Shown: positions 10,110-21,953, counted from the first letter of the stretch. The stretch is DNA of 64,000 nucleotides from Fratercula arctica (GCA_947846985.1 CANTUZ010000024.1:868001-932000), one strand, 5' to 3'. Made by a program: numbers and translations. The notes: generated by a model from the letters alone, not told the origin.

Positions 10110-12584
10110 AGTCCTTTCAAATTTGTTTGTAGTAAGGACCTAAACATTACTTTAGATTACAGAGAATTCTTTCATCTTGTGATGACTTTGGGAAAATAAA
10201 TACCTGGCATTATTCCGGTCACTTCCTTGAAATTACAACAGAAATTACTAAACCAGATCCTCTTGTATTAACTAACACCTGGAGAGCATCTTATGGGTTT
10301 ATCAGAATTACATACTACTGTCATGGACAGGATTTTTGTTTAAGTACATAAAATTCACATTACAACCTGCCAGGACAAAAGTTAAAAGACTATCAATGGG
10401 ATATGCAGAAAAGTTGGGGGTGGTTTCTGCCTGTTTTATCTTCCTCACCTACAGTTGGGGGACACAGCACCCTTGATGATGTTTTCCAGTAGTATTTGAC
10501 ACTGGCTGTAATGGGGACAATTTCGCTCAGAAGAGCAGCAGCAACTCAGGGACCTACAACGTGTGCTCTAGACACTAAATAGGGCTCATATGGAAATTGA
10601 AATTTAACCTTGAGCAGAAAAATGGTGAAAACCTTTTTTTGGAGTGCTGGGAACTCTTTTCATGCAGATATGAACTGAATCAGTTTCTCCATCCATCAGT
10701 CACTCAAACAGTTGTATTCTCTTACAAAGACGTGAAGGGCTAAGCCTGCAGAATGTCCCGGAGAAGAGAGGAGGCTTTGTCTTCCTGAGGCTTGCTTTTG
10801 TTTTTTAAGAGATGAACAAGGAATGAGTTTCTGACGTTAAGTAAAGCTACAAAGGGATTGGAGACCCCAAAGAGATTTTTTCCAGGTATTGTTGGTTTGA
10901 TGCTGTTAGTACCAAAGGTGGTATTTGAGAATATTCAATAGGAAGCTGAGGAAAGCTAAGCTTTTTCAGTACAAATGGGTCCTCTGGTGCAAAAATTGAA
11001 AGGTAACAGAAGTGCTTTGAATTATTGACTGTGATTCTCAGGAATTCATGACCTCCTGCAATACACTATTGTTGCTGCAAGTCATAACTCCGGAACATGG
11101 GTGAGGTGGCAGTTTCTGTGAACAGGCAACAATTATGTATTTGGAACGCACCACGCAAAACAAAGGCTTGTTCTTCCCTTGTTTACAGATGTGTTATTTT
11201 AATACTGCAGACTCTATGCCATAGATTATCTCTAAATTATGAGGTGGGTTTCTCAGCCTTTGAGGTGGTTAGAAGTTTTTTTGGACAATATTTCATATTA
11301 TTATAAAGCTTCCAGGGAGCAAGTCCTTTCAAATGCCGCAAACTATCTACTAATGGTTTGAGAATGCATTCTTACAATTAGGTTAAAGGCATGTACCTGG
11401 ATTTAGGTGCCTAGCAATTATGGAATGACATCACATTCAAATACATAAGTCAAGGTATTTGTGTCCTTGGCATAATCAGTTCATGGCTGAATACTGGGGA
11501 TTTGTGCATGTTCAGGATTTTTCAATGTAGAAGTACAGAAGGAAATACAAAATTTAAATAAAATACAGCATTTCATAAGCTGTATAATCAGTCTACCTTT
11601 ATCATTCTTAGTTGCACATCAGACCACAGAAACAGAGGATTTGGTTATTTTCTTGAGATGTTACAATTCTATCAATGATCAGCCTTTATCCATGTAAATG
11701 ATTTCTCTGTCTCTATTGTGGGGTATTTCCAGATAGCTTTAGCAAGATGCCACCAGTCACATTTCATTTAATTTCCTTTCTCAGTAGGCTTCAATATTGC
11801 CTGATCTGAAGATGGAACTAAGGATGGATCCCTGAAGGTTTTATATCAGGAGACAGAAGACTGGAAAATGTGGGTGACAAATGCCTCACGAAGGAAGTGC
11901 TTTTCAATATTGAGAACAGAAAGGGTAAATATCAGTTTGCTTCTAGGCTCCAAATTGGGTTGAAATACAGTGAGAGAGACCTGTTAGAAAAATCTGAGTG
12001 GTTTAAAAGGATATTATACCCCTTCCTTTTGCTTAAAATGGTCCAAAGGACTTGCCAGTGTTTGAGAAAAGGACAGGAAGGGTAATCCATGACTGAATAC
12101 ATAAAAAAGAGAGCAAGAGGTATTTCCCAAAGTCCCTTATTCATTAGATGAGGGCAGCATTGTGTTCAGGAGCAAAAGCCAAACAAGATAAAACCATTTA
12201 AGGACCAGAAGATGGTTTCTATGTTTTCCTATGGCTTCCTTTGGGTGCAGTATTGTTCTTACACTAAGTAACTGAGGGTGCAAATGATAAAGGATAAAAA
12301 TGATGACCCAAAGTTGCTCTAATGAGCTCCATTTTGTCTCCAGGTGTCTTACAGCCTGGATTTAATGGAAAAATCTGTGCACATCAAGGGACCACAGCCA
12401 CGCAGTGAGTAGTTGGGTTTTGCCATTAATAATGGAGAAGCTGAGGAAGAGCGTTAGTATAATTCTTGTTGTAACACCAAGAATGTGAATGGAATGATAA
12501 CAGGAATGAATATGACAGGTAACCATCCGAGATGAAAGAGCCTTCTGTGATGAAATGCACCTATCATATTTCATGAGACTTCGA
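10110..12584. other. Intergenic between K3 and K4 promoters
   Basis: About 2.5 kb. The 16-base word at 10741-10756 matches 4480-4495, a trace of shared ancestry with the K1/K2 interval. I see no gene. Confidence 0.5.
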
Positions 12585-12625
12585 ACCAACAAATAAACAA
12601 ATAGTCAGCAAAACTTTGAGGACCT
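12585..12625 (+). promoter_or_regulatory. K4 upstream conserved element
   Basis: AATAAACAAATAGTCAGCAAAA followed by CTTTGAG, the K4 copy of the shared upstream element, 85-125 bp before the TATA box. Confidence 0.55.
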
Positions 12626-12709
12626 GTGTGTCATATTAGTTTTGGGTTTGCCTCAATTATGCACATGCACAAATTGCACCTTAGGTGATCCCCATGATCT
12701 AGGGAATTG

Positions 12710-12777
12710 TATAAAAGCTCTCCCAACTCAGGGCTCTTCATTCCACTTTGCTCATTTTATTCACCTCCGTGAACAAG
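12710..12777 (+). promoter_or_regulatory. K4 TATA box and non-coding exon 1
   Basis: TATAAAAG at 12710-12717, exon 1 ending at 12777 (AACAAG|GTAAGT). Confidence 0.82.
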
Positions 12778-14060
12778 GTAAGTATCATTCTACCTGATCT
12801 CTTTCCTAAACTTTGAGTATCTTTTTTCTGATAGTTTTAATTAAGGTTAGAATCATCCATAAGTATTCCAAGATTCTTAATAATGTTGGATGATTTTACC
12901 ATGAATTTATTTTTCTTATTTGGTGTTGGACATCCATGTATTCGGGTTTAAAATGGTAAAACTAGGCTTTTCAAAAATTATTGTTTCCTGTTAGTAAAAA
13001 GTTGAGCTATCAAAGCAGCTTCCAAAACATCAACAGAAGGCTAGTTCAATCACTAGGAATTTTTTAAGGATTTTGCATGTAAGTTTTTGATATGTGTCTA
13101 TGTATGTGTTTGTATTTGTTGAGGGCACAAGCTTAACCAGAAAGAATGTAGAAATATTGTCTAAAGAAAACAGAAATGAAACTAGGAAATCTTAACCTAG
13201 CCTTTACATTGTCCTTGCTTTGAGCAGGGAGTTGGACTAAATGACCTCCAGAAGTCCCTCCCAATCTAATATTTTATTGGTTCTAGTTGGGGGGAAAAAT
13301 TGTTCACAGGTGGTATTGATTCCTAGTCTTTCCACGGGTTTTCTTTTAGATTGCATCAGGTCCCATGGCAAAAATCTTTCTGAAGAGCTCAGATCCCAGC
13401 ATACTGGAGTAGAAACTCAGCCCTAGATATCTGAGTGTACCAGTTTCCCATTTGGGAAATCAAATAATTTTTTCACTCACCTTGCAACTCTCAAGCTACT
13501 TTGCAAACATTTCAGGGCAGGGAATGCCTTATTTAATCCATGTTTATAACATGTCCAGCATACTGGCAGCATGATTTTAGTTATTGTTTCTGGAAGCACG
13601 TTACAAGTCAATATGCCAGAGTTGTTCTTCCAGCTACCTATTAATTTACCATGAGCTTCGCTGGTTGTCAGGTTACGCTGCTTTGTTTTTGCTAATATAA
13701 AACAAACAAATCTTTTAGACATGGACATTGTAAGGGTAGGTGCAATATATAGTGGAAGTAATTTGCAAAGTAAAATGCTGGATAATGTTTTTGCAGTGTT
13801 TGACAGTGGAGTAGAACAAAGAACTACTTTCCAAAGGGAACCAAGTATAATGAGTTAGGAATGAGACCATTAGAAGAGCTGACTGCTCAGAGTGCAAACT
13901 GGGCAGTGCTGATTTACAAGAGGGAGAGATGTCACATGGAAAAGACTGAAGAGAAGGAAGGACAATTGAGACATGAAAGACAATGCCATTATTCTAGTCC
14001 ATGTGGCCAACTCTCAAACTCTATTTCCCATTGAATTTATACCTTTCTTTTACTCATCAG
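12778..14060 (+). other. K4 intron
   Basis: About 1.28 kb. The likely acceptor is TACTCATCAG ending at 14060, preceded by a pyrimidine-rich tract. The closer AG used as an option in K3 is changed here (GTTGCCAC). The intron contains a CR1 3' trace near 13213-13280. Confidence 0.7.
13213..13280 (+). mobile_element. CR1 LINE 3' trace
   Basis: Contains GGGAGTTGGACTAAATGACC and then TCCCTCCCAA, the CR1 3' region in sense orientation, worn and short. Confidence 0.65.
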
Positions 14061-14092
14061 TGTGTGTTGCCACTTACCTCCATCCCTACGAG

Positions 14093-14527
14093 ATGGCTTG
14101 CTACGACCTGTGCTCCACCTCCGCCTGCGGCGTCTACCGCCCCCAGCCCCTGGCTGACAGCTGCAACGAGCCCTGTGTCCGCCAGTGCCCTGACTCCACC
14201 ACTGTGATCCAGCCACCTCCCGTCGTCGTCACCTTCCCCGGCCCCATCCTCAGCTCCTTCCCCCAGGATTCTGTTGTGGGATCCTCTGGAGCCCCCGTCC
14301 TTGGGGGCTCTGGGGGCTACGGAGGCTATGGCTCCCTGGGCTATGGGGGCCTGTGGGGCTATGGTGGCTATGGCTCCTCCCTGGGCTATGGGGGTCTGTG
14401 GGGCTATGGGGGCTCCCTGGGTTATGGGGGTCTCTGGGGCTATGGTAGACCCTATGGTTCTGGCTATTGCAACCCTTACTCCTACTGGTACAACAGGTAC
14501 AACCGTGGGAGCTGGGGGCCCTGCTAA
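14093..14527 (+). CDS. K4, scale-type beta-keratin, 144 aa
   Basis: The facing copy of K3: same [19 protein letters not shown] start, same [14 protein letters not shown] core, same [11 protein letters not shown] repeats and same NRGSWGPC end. One residue differs (Gly in place of the K3 Arg in the last repeat), plus a few silent changes. An upstream ATG at 13973 is in frame, but the extra 40 codons lie in the intron and 5' UTR, so the family start is chosen. The near-identity ends soon after the stop codon and near the acceptor, while introns and promoters differ. Its structural role in cornified epidermis is a family inference. Confidence 0.93.
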   Translation: MACYDLCSTSACGVYRPQPLADSCNEPCVRQCPDSTTVIQPPPVVVTFPGPILSSFPQDSVVGSSGAPVLGGSGGYGGYGSLGYGGLWGYGGYGSSLGYGGLWGYGGSLGYGGLWGYGRPYGSGYCNPYSYWYNRYNRGSWGPC

Positions 14528-14851
14528 ATACAACAGGAAAATCCACTGAATAATGTCCAAGTGAAAAGCAAAATGCAGATTCACCAGTGAGCAGATGAGT
14601 GACAGCTTTGGGAAAGAGCTCACAAATCCTGCTCAGTGCAGTGCCATCTGCATGTTCTGCACTTCTCCTTTTTTTTTCCTTTGAATTCTCTCCTGATCTC
14701 TTCATGGGTTCAATTCCTTGTTATCTTCTGCTTTATCATCCTTGTGACTGAATGCAGTGAGACATCTAACAGTGTCTTTCAAAATGCATTTGACTGACAT
14801 CTTGGATATACATTCTTGATATTGCAATGTATTTTTGTTCTTTTCATTCTC

Positions 14852-14871
14852 ATTAAAATTCTGTTGCATCA
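14852..14871 (+). terminator. K4 poly(A) signal
   Basis: ATTAAA at 14852-14857 followed by TTGCATCA. Confidence 0.72.
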
Positions 14872-15879
14872 TTTAAAATAAGTGTGTTGTGGTTTTGCAC
14901 TCTCATCCATTCTGAATTTGCCAACTTTTCTGGATAAAGTTGCCTGGTGTACCTATGGCTGCAATGATATTGTGCAAACCCTGCCCACATAGTGAAAGTC
15001 TCCATGAGGAGCCCTTGTTAGGCCGGTTTCACCACGGAATTGCAATAACAGGGTCACAAAATGCTGGTCATAGATGAAGAGCAGCCTTCTCTACACATCG
15101 CTTTATTAGAGTCCCCCTTCATGAGTTTGTCAGATAATTCTTAGGACTACAAGTGTCTGTTCACCCCCTGAAAGTTAAGCTCTTCCTTATTCCTCTGCAG
15201 ACTTCTAATCCAAAGTCATGCAAATCATTTTACCAGCACAGCTCTTAATGGAAGATTGGTGATTGATATTAAACGGAGTTCAGATTCTGGGCTTCTCTAG
15301 CACAGACCAGCCCAGATGCATGCTATTCAATTGTCTCACGCTCCAAAATTCGGGCTGTGTGTAGAGACACTTCTCCAAAACCACAAGAAGGACCATGTGC
15401 ATAATTTCACAGTATATCTGGTAGAGTTCCTGGGTCTGGGACTTCTTTGGTTCTGTTTAAGTTATGTATATATTAAATATAAATAGAATTTCTGTAAGTA
15501 TTATATAGGTAGCCTAAACCTGAACAAAAATACTGCACCATACATGGCATATCTTTTTAGGTTATCAGTAAAGCATGTAACCATCTCCTGATTCAAGCAG
15601 ATGTTTATCTCACAAGATAGTTTTCTTTACGTGATTCAGCTGCCAAAAGATCTTAGGCTACATATTTTGCTACAGTAAGAAGTATGGCTAAGCATAAAGT
15701 AACAGCCTTCAGAGAACATCCGACCAGGATGAAGGCAGAATATGAAGAAAGAAAGGCAAGAGCTACTGCACATGCCCAGGTCCATGCTCTGTAACTGGGC
15801 AGTGCAGAGAGCACACTTCCCAGCAGTCATTCCCTAAAAAAATCAGCTCTAAATCTGCCTTTTATTTGTTTTTATTTAG
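14872..15879. other. Spacer between K4 and pseudogene
   Basis: About 1 kb downstream of both K4 and the pseudogene. No gene is seen, and I find no ATTAAA plus GCATCA pair for the pseudogene. Confidence 0.5.
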
Positions 15880-16208
15880 TTATCCCTGGTAAATTGAATA
15901 GCTCTTCCAGCAAGAGCCACAGCTTCCACAGTGGTATCCAGTATCAAAACAACAGCCAACAGGGATGATCTACTTGCTGCCGGGACCAGAAAATCTATAA
16001 GAAAATCTGTTGTGATGAAGACTACCATAACAAAAGCTCCCGTAACAAAAGGAGCCCTTAAGAATGGGTGCTAACAGAGATCCCACTATGCAATCCTGAA
16101 GGAAGGAACATCTGGGCTGTAAGGTGGTGACAATGGATGGTGGCTGAGCTGCTGCCCTCCGGTCAGAGCAGTCAGCTCCTTGCAGCTATTGGCACTGGTG
16201 CTGGACAT
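15880..16208 (-). pseudogene. Decayed beta-keratin pseudogene (psi)
   Basis: The minus strand aligns by eye with the K3/K4 exon 2. It has an ATG at 16206-16208, ANSC then KEL in place of DSCNEP, a CSDR block for CPDS, PPSIVTT for [18 protein letters not shown] for [10 protein letters not shown], and then GSFCYGSFCYGS repeats. Lesions: a short deletion removes the PCVRQ segment and shifts the frame, two codons of the FPGPIL core are missing, and TAG at 15970-15972 interrupts the end. Reading on past it gives a Cys-rich end closing at TAA 15880-15882. The acceptor at 16220-16222 (TTTCTCCAG) and a TATA box survive, but the donor does not. It forms a divergent pair with K5. Confidence 0.82.
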
Positions 16209-16896
16209 GAAGTGGCCAACTGGAGAAAGGACTAATTGTAAGCGTAACACAGCACAAATTCCCCTGGAACAGGAAGAAAAGCTGAGATCTCATGGAAATG
16301 GGAAAAGCACAGTAGTTTGGATCCTCTGCAACGCTCATTTAGTTCCAGATCCATACCACCTGATTGTGGCCACCTCGCCGAGATCTACTTGCTGCTGTGG
16401 ATGTATTTCCTCAACTTTATATAAGCCCTGTAAGAAAAATGTTTTTTAAGTGATGGTTAATCATTGCTTAGTGGAAACAGGGGAATATAGAAGGTCGCAT
16501 GCTTCCTCAGGCAATTGGAAGACCAAGTAATTAACTATGAAGAGCACGTATCCTCTGTTAACCGTGGCTGCGACTGAGGCTGTTGAGGTGCAAGAGCACA
16601 GAGCCATTTGTAGGGCTACAGCCTGGGGTTTTGGTATCTGTTTAGCAGATTATAACCTTGAGATTAGAAGTAGTTCTAATCTAATGTCCATATAGGAGCA
16701 GACACCTCCTATACAATCCATTGTGGAAAACACCAGCTTAGCCCTTAAAATCTGCATATAACATTGACTCCTCATAAATGACAAAAGAGGACTAACATAA
16801 ATTTACTGAAAAAGAACAGTTTGATATCTAGAAAGCAGCTGGCTCTAGGAAGAAGGCGGCAAGAGAAGTAAATACAAGGTGGTTTTCAGGAGGGAC

Positions 16897-16904
16897 TTTT
16901 TATA
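16897..16904 (-). promoter_or_regulatory. Pseudogene TATA box
   Basis: TATAAAAA on the minus strand. Where exon 1 should end (about 16837) the donor reads GCTTTC instead of GTAAGT, so splicing should fail. The upstream element (GAGCAAAAC then TTTCATCATTTTG) is still readable on the minus strand at 16978-17040. Confidence 0.65.
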
Positions 16905-17040
16905 CATTTCCTCAAACTGCCTGAAGAACCTGAGTGTCCCATTAACACCAGCCCACATTTATCACACATGGTTCACCTCAAAATGATGAAACAGTTTTGC
17001 TCAATATTTATGTTTATTAGTTGATTCAAATTCTCACACT

Positions 17041-19400
17041 GCATGAAATGCAAATTACAAAACAAGTATTTCTTTCATCTTAGCACTTACTTGGCAAGAT
17101 TCATTCCTGGTAACGTTCCATTAAATACATTAGAATGACTGTAGGAATTATGCTGGCTTCATTTATTTACCTCTTCTTTATTGGTTGACATAATGATGGT
17201 GGCTCAAATGTTAATCATAATTGCCATCTGCTTTCATACGCAGGTTTTCCTTCCATCCTTCCTTACCCATGTTAGATAAAGTATAATTGATAGAAAACAT
17301 CGTGTCTTTCTTGTGAAATCAGCAACCCTTGTACGAAGTTTGAATTAAGATTTGGACAGGACTATCCTGTACTTTTCAGGGGAAAAATCAAAAGGTACAT
17401 TGCAAAGTACTTTTTAAAATCATCTGGACCCATGCCTTGTCTCCCAGACTACCCAGTCTTTCAGTTTCTTCATGTTTTAGAGGTAAATTCACCAGTCACA
17501 ACAAAGGTAAACAGTTTCTTAGCCACAATACAGGCAACTTGTTAAATATATTTTTTAAGGAAGCTGTGCATGTGTTTAAAACCAAGAAGAAAGGCAGAGC
17601 ACTCACAGTTAGGCTAGGAAAATCCTAGGAAAAGCTTTCAAAATGTGAGAACAGAGGCAGAGGCTGCAGATTTTTGTGCTGCAAACACTGAAGGGAATGG
17701 GAATTAATACAACATTGCCACTGAAGGAGCTTATACACAAACTTAAACAAATAAATGAAAACCTAAATTATAAAAGAAAATCAAGTGAAAACCTAAGGTT
17801 AGAAATCACGAGCTGGTAAAGGGAGCAGGAGGCGTGCACTTGAGCAGTACAATTTAATAAATATGTTTCAAAATGCTGAGCTGCTTGAATCTAACCACAT
17901 ACTTATATTACAATAATAACGCACCACTTCATGTGCAAAGTACTAAGGAGGGTTTGGGAAGTGCTTAAAAACACAGACAAAAGATATTTGAACACCACTG
18001 GTGAGGATTGCTGCTCTTGTGATACCCTAGGGCCATCACAAAGTCAGGGGAAAAAAGAACCTCACCATTTACATATAAGTTCTGGTAGAAATGTTGCTGT
18101 GGTTGTTAAATAACAAACCGATTCATCAGCAAACGATGATTTCTGAGGCTGGACCAGGCACTGCTTATTACACAGAATTTCAGAATATGGGAAGATGGGT
18201 GGGACACACCTCATCAAACCTTCCCTGTTTAAAAGCTGGGTGTTTCAACTGCCTCCATAGTTGAGGAAGGTGAAATTATTATGTTTTGAGGGTGATATCA
18301 GTTCTGGGAAGGTAAGCATCTAAGACAGGGTGAATTGTCTTGCAGAAATTCTTGTCCCTCCCCACTAAGTATTGGGGAAGGCTGAGTAATTTCAAATGAC
18401 AAAGCACTTGAAATCTTGGCAGTGAAAACTGGGCTCTGCAGCAGTATGTGCTCTGCAGGTGATGTCCTGCTAGTCAGCAAAGAAAGAAGAAAAAAAATAT
18501 ATCCATTGTTGCAATAACTATTCCTTGGGTAATTCCATCCCTTTTCCTACCACTTACTCAGTAGTCCGGGAAGAAGCACTCAGAAATGGTTTCTGTGATA
18601 TCCTCCACCAAAACTTTGGTTCAATCCCTTTGTAAGCTGAAGGGGTAGATCTAAAGGCAAATTGCACTCCGTCATAGGAACGAAAAGAAAGAGAAGGTAT
18701 AGACTGAATGAATGCAGTGGTGGACGGAAACGTATCATTTCACATAGAAACTGAGAAATCTGCACCTGCTTCACCACTGCCTTGTGTTACATCCTCCTCT
18801 GGAGCTCTGCCTTGTCAGTACAGCTTAGCTAGAAACTATTAATCTGTTTGCATTTGCAGCCATTCCACATTGCTGACCCTGCGAGATAACCTCTGTGTGC
18901 CTTTGCTGATTCCAAGTGAAATATAAGGAAAAATAAAGAAAAAAATACTGATATCCCTTCAGGGAAAACTTTAGCCTTTTTTTTAAGCACTGTTTCAGGT
19001 ACTAAAATACCATGTTTTCTGCTGGTCTTGCCATGCAGCAAGGAAAATTGAGAATTTCTAAATCAAAGACCATTAGATGATGGCCGTGATTGCCATGGGT
19101 GCAGAACCTCTCTCATGTTTTGTGGCTGTGGGTGGGAAAAGGATCAGAAGGTGTCTTCCACCTCACTGAATATTTCATTGCAAAATGTGTGAGCAGATTA
19201 GATGACAGCCTAGATCTAAAGCACTTAAATACAAACATGTATATGACAGCAGGTTATAGCTCTGATTAAAATCATTGCGGGAAGTTAATGAAGGAAGTGC
19301 TAAATAAATAGAACCAGTTTAATTCCTCCCGCAATGCCAGTGAGCAGGGTGGAATGATACCAGCAACAAAGCTGGTCAATTAGGCTTCAAGATGAAAGAG
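17041..19400. other. Intergenic between pseudogene and K5
   Basis: About 2.4 kb. A doubtful CR1-like stretch lies near 18172-18230. I see no gene. Confidence 0.5.
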
Positions 19401-19417
19401 AACTGGGAGCTGGAATG

Positions 19418-19492
19418 TGCATGTCATGCTCTTCAGAGATTTAGGGTGATTTTGCAAACAGCAAGCGAAAAGAGTTTCATCACTTTGGGAAG
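19418..19492 (+). promoter_or_regulatory. K5 upstream conserved element
   Basis: GTGCATGTCATGCT, then AACAGCAAGCGAAAAG, then TTTCATCACTTTG. The same words occur in the same order in the K2 promoter, at almost the same distance from the TATA box. Confidence 0.65.
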
Positions 19493-19580
19493 TTCTATGT
19501 GCTTCAGATTGGGGCTGGTTGATGATTATGACTTCATGTGCACGGTGTGCCTCAGCCCCCTCAGGCGGTCCGAAGTACTG

Positions 19581-19644
19581 TATAAAAGCAGCAGGTAGGC
19601 AGAGCCATTCCGTCTCCCTCCCCTCATACTCTCCCCTACATCAG
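19581..19644 (+). promoter_or_regulatory. K5 TATA box and non-coding exon 1
   Basis: TATAAAAG at 19581-19588, exon 1 ending at 19644 (CATCAG|GTAAGT). The intron runs to 21126 (GTGTTTCAG). Confidence 0.82.
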
Positions 19645-19657
19645 GTAAGTCTGATGA

Positions 19658-19717
19658 CATTTCGTTTCATTTCATTTCATTTCATTGCATTGCATTTCAT
19701 TTCATTGCATTTCATTC
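19658..19717 (+). repeat. (TTTCA)n / TGCAT simple repeat
   Basis: About 60 bp of TTTCA pentamers with some TTGCA variants, starting about 14 bp inside the K5 intron. Confidence 0.9.
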
Positions 19718-21150
19718 TAAATGCCAGAACGCCTTTGCACTGCAGCTTAGAATACTGTTCACTGTTATTACACTAGACTTTTTAGGACTATTTTTTAATT
19801 ATCTTTCTCTCCTTTTTTTTTTTTTTTCTTAGCATGTTAGCAAGTTGTATTACTGGTAGGATTTTAGAGTCAAGACCAGGTTTTGAGGCATTTATTTCAT
19901 CGTAATTCATATTTGGGCGTTCTTATACTGTTAGTGGATTGAAAACATAGCATGACATAAGCTTTAAAATGCAGGATTCTCCTGTACCGTTTCAGTTAAT
20001 GGCTGAATCAGAGAGACATGGCCATATCCTGAGCTGTTTAGCCACCCAGCTGAAGAAAGAGCATTATCTACATGGGAAATCTATCGCAGAATAATCCTAG
20101 CTTGTATTTAGTTTTTATGGATAGGTAAAAACTAAATGCTGTGTGTTTTAAACCCTAGTTATTTTCACCAGAGACCAGTGGTCTGATCCAGTGTGTTTGT
20201 CATATGTCCCTTTGTAAATTCAGATCAAGATTAGTTGTTCAGACACACGGGGTTTAGTGATTTGATTCTCTGCATTTCAGGGCTACTTTATGAACAAAAT
20301 AATCTTTCCCTTTTTTTTTACTGGAAAATGTGCTAAGCCACAAGCTTTTGTGACCAGATGTTTAGCTGAAATGCTAGTTTGCAAACCGTATTTTTATCTG
20401 ATGAAGGAAATCAGCTCCTTATATTTTACCAACCTGCTCCGCACTCTGTATGACATTACACTGCTTCGCCAAGAAATATTTGGATAGAAGTATTTTATAG
20501 GGTATCTGTTCTTATTACATCAAGTATATGAATCTATCCTCAAACTCAAGTGCTTTGGGGATTTTACCAGAGGGATTACAGAGATTAAGAGAACGCAGAA
20601 CTAAAAGGGAGCAACTGAAAGTATATTACCTTGAAGAGCTTGAAAAGAAACAGGGGACAGGAAAGGAGGAGGAAACGTGTCGTTAAAGCAGTGCTGGGTT
20701 CTTGACTCCATCCCATCTCTCCTAAGCCAGAACCTGCTTTTGTCCCATTTGGTGTAAGGAGATCAGCTCTAGTGTAGCTCCTGCCGTTCCTGGCTTCCAA
20801 CCCGCATTCACCAGGGAGGAGCACTGGCGTTTTAGTAAAAAAAATGCCACCGACACTCTGTTCCTCAGGAAGGGAACACAAATTTTTTTAAAAGAAAAAA
20901 GCAGCTATTTCAGCAGGCTTGGCAGATTTGACAAGTGCAGGGATTACTGCATGGAGAAGATGAGAGCAATGCTGATTGACAGGGAAGTTTGTGAACAGTG
21001 TCATCAATTTTGCTTATGCTGGTGATCATTTTGCCCGTTCCCCAACAAACCAGCACCAAACCTTCTCCTGTTGTTCCAGTACATCTCGTGCTTTGTTTTT
21101 ACACAGCTCTGTTCTCTGTGTTTCAGGATCACCTTCATCCCTGCAAAGAA

Positions 21151-21546
21151 ATGTCTTGCTACGACCTGTGCCCCACCACCAATGGCATCGCCTGCCCCCA
21201 GCCCATCGCTAACAGCTGTAATGAGCCGTGTGTCCGCCAGTGCCCTGACTCAACAGCCCTCATCCAGCCACCCCCTGTTGTCGTCACCTTCCCCGGCCCC
21301 ATCCTCAGCTCCTTCCCCCAGCAAGCCGTGGTGGGCTCCTCCGGAGCACCCGCCTTTGGGGGCTCCCTGGGGCCGGGGGGCCTCTATGGTGCTGGGAGCC
21401 TCTACGGTTATGGGGGCTCTCTAGGATATGGGGCCCAGTATGGATATGGGAGTTCCGCCCTCTCCACATTTGGCAGCGGGTACTGCAGCCCGTACTCCTC
21501 CCGCCGGTCCAGCCGGTTCCTCCGCAGCAGCTGTGGACCCTGTTAG
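21151..21546 (+). CDS. K5, scale-type beta-keratin, 131 aa, intermediate form
   Basis: A corneous beta-protein beginning [18 protein letters not shown]. It has [15 protein letters not shown] like K1-K4, but CPQPIAN like K6-K9, so its N-terminus is intermediate between the two subfamilies of the window. The core is [14 protein letters not shown]. The Gly repeats are short ([14 protein letters not shown] type), and the end is Arg/Ser-rich, closing SSCGPC. The upstream open frame from 20998 is intron plus 5' UTR. The acceptor GTGTTTCAG at 21126 fixes exon 2, 24 bp before the ATG. It pairs head-to-head with the decayed minus-strand gene at 15.9-16.2 kb. Confidence 0.92.
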   Translation: MSCYDLCPTTNGIACPQPIANSCNEPCVRQCPDSTALIQPPPVVVTFPGPILSSFPQQAVVGSSGAPAFGGSLGPGGLYGAGSLYGYGGSLGYGAQYGYGSSALSTFGSGYCSPYSSRRSSRFLRSSCGPC

Positions 21547-21933
21547 GACCTAGAGAGGTCTCAGAAGAGCCACACGTGAAGGTCCAAACGCAGAGCAATG
21601 AGGATAGGTGTTCAGCGTTCCTGCAGCCCTGCAATGGAGCTACTGCCACTCAGCATTTCTGTTCTTCTACTTTTGTTTACTCTTCAGATTCTATTGTTGC
21701 CTGTTCTGGCTTTCCCATTTTTTTTAACCATCATGGGGCAGCCTGTTCCATATAGACATCACGTATAATGACAAATATCTTCATTGGCAGCTGCACAACA
21801 GACAGAAGAAAGCCAGCTGAGGACAGCAATACCTCTGAGCAGGACATCTGTTGAACATTCTGTGAAATTGTCTGGAAACAGATTTTTCATACTCTGTGAT
21901 ATCTCGCTTTGCAAATATAAACATTTCTTGCTC

Positions 21934-21953
21934 ATTAAAATTTTGTTGCATCA
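21934..21953 (+). terminator. K5 poly(A) signal
   Basis: ATTAAA at 21934-21939 followed by GCATCA at 21948-21953. Confidence 0.72.

Noticed and set aside
13973..14092. N-terminal extension of K4 from an upstream in-frame ATG
   Set aside because: It crosses the splice acceptor; all relatives start at MACYDLC or MSxY in exon 2.
14057..14623. 188-codon open frame opposite K4
   Set aside because: Antisense shadow of the Gly-rich repeats, no family resemblance.
18172..18230. Possible CR1 remnant (ACAGAATTTCAGAATATGGG)
   Set aside because: Too short and too diverged to support by eye.
19519..19776. Open frame through the TTTCA repeat
   Set aside because: Simple repeat read as Phe/His/Ser/Ile pattern.
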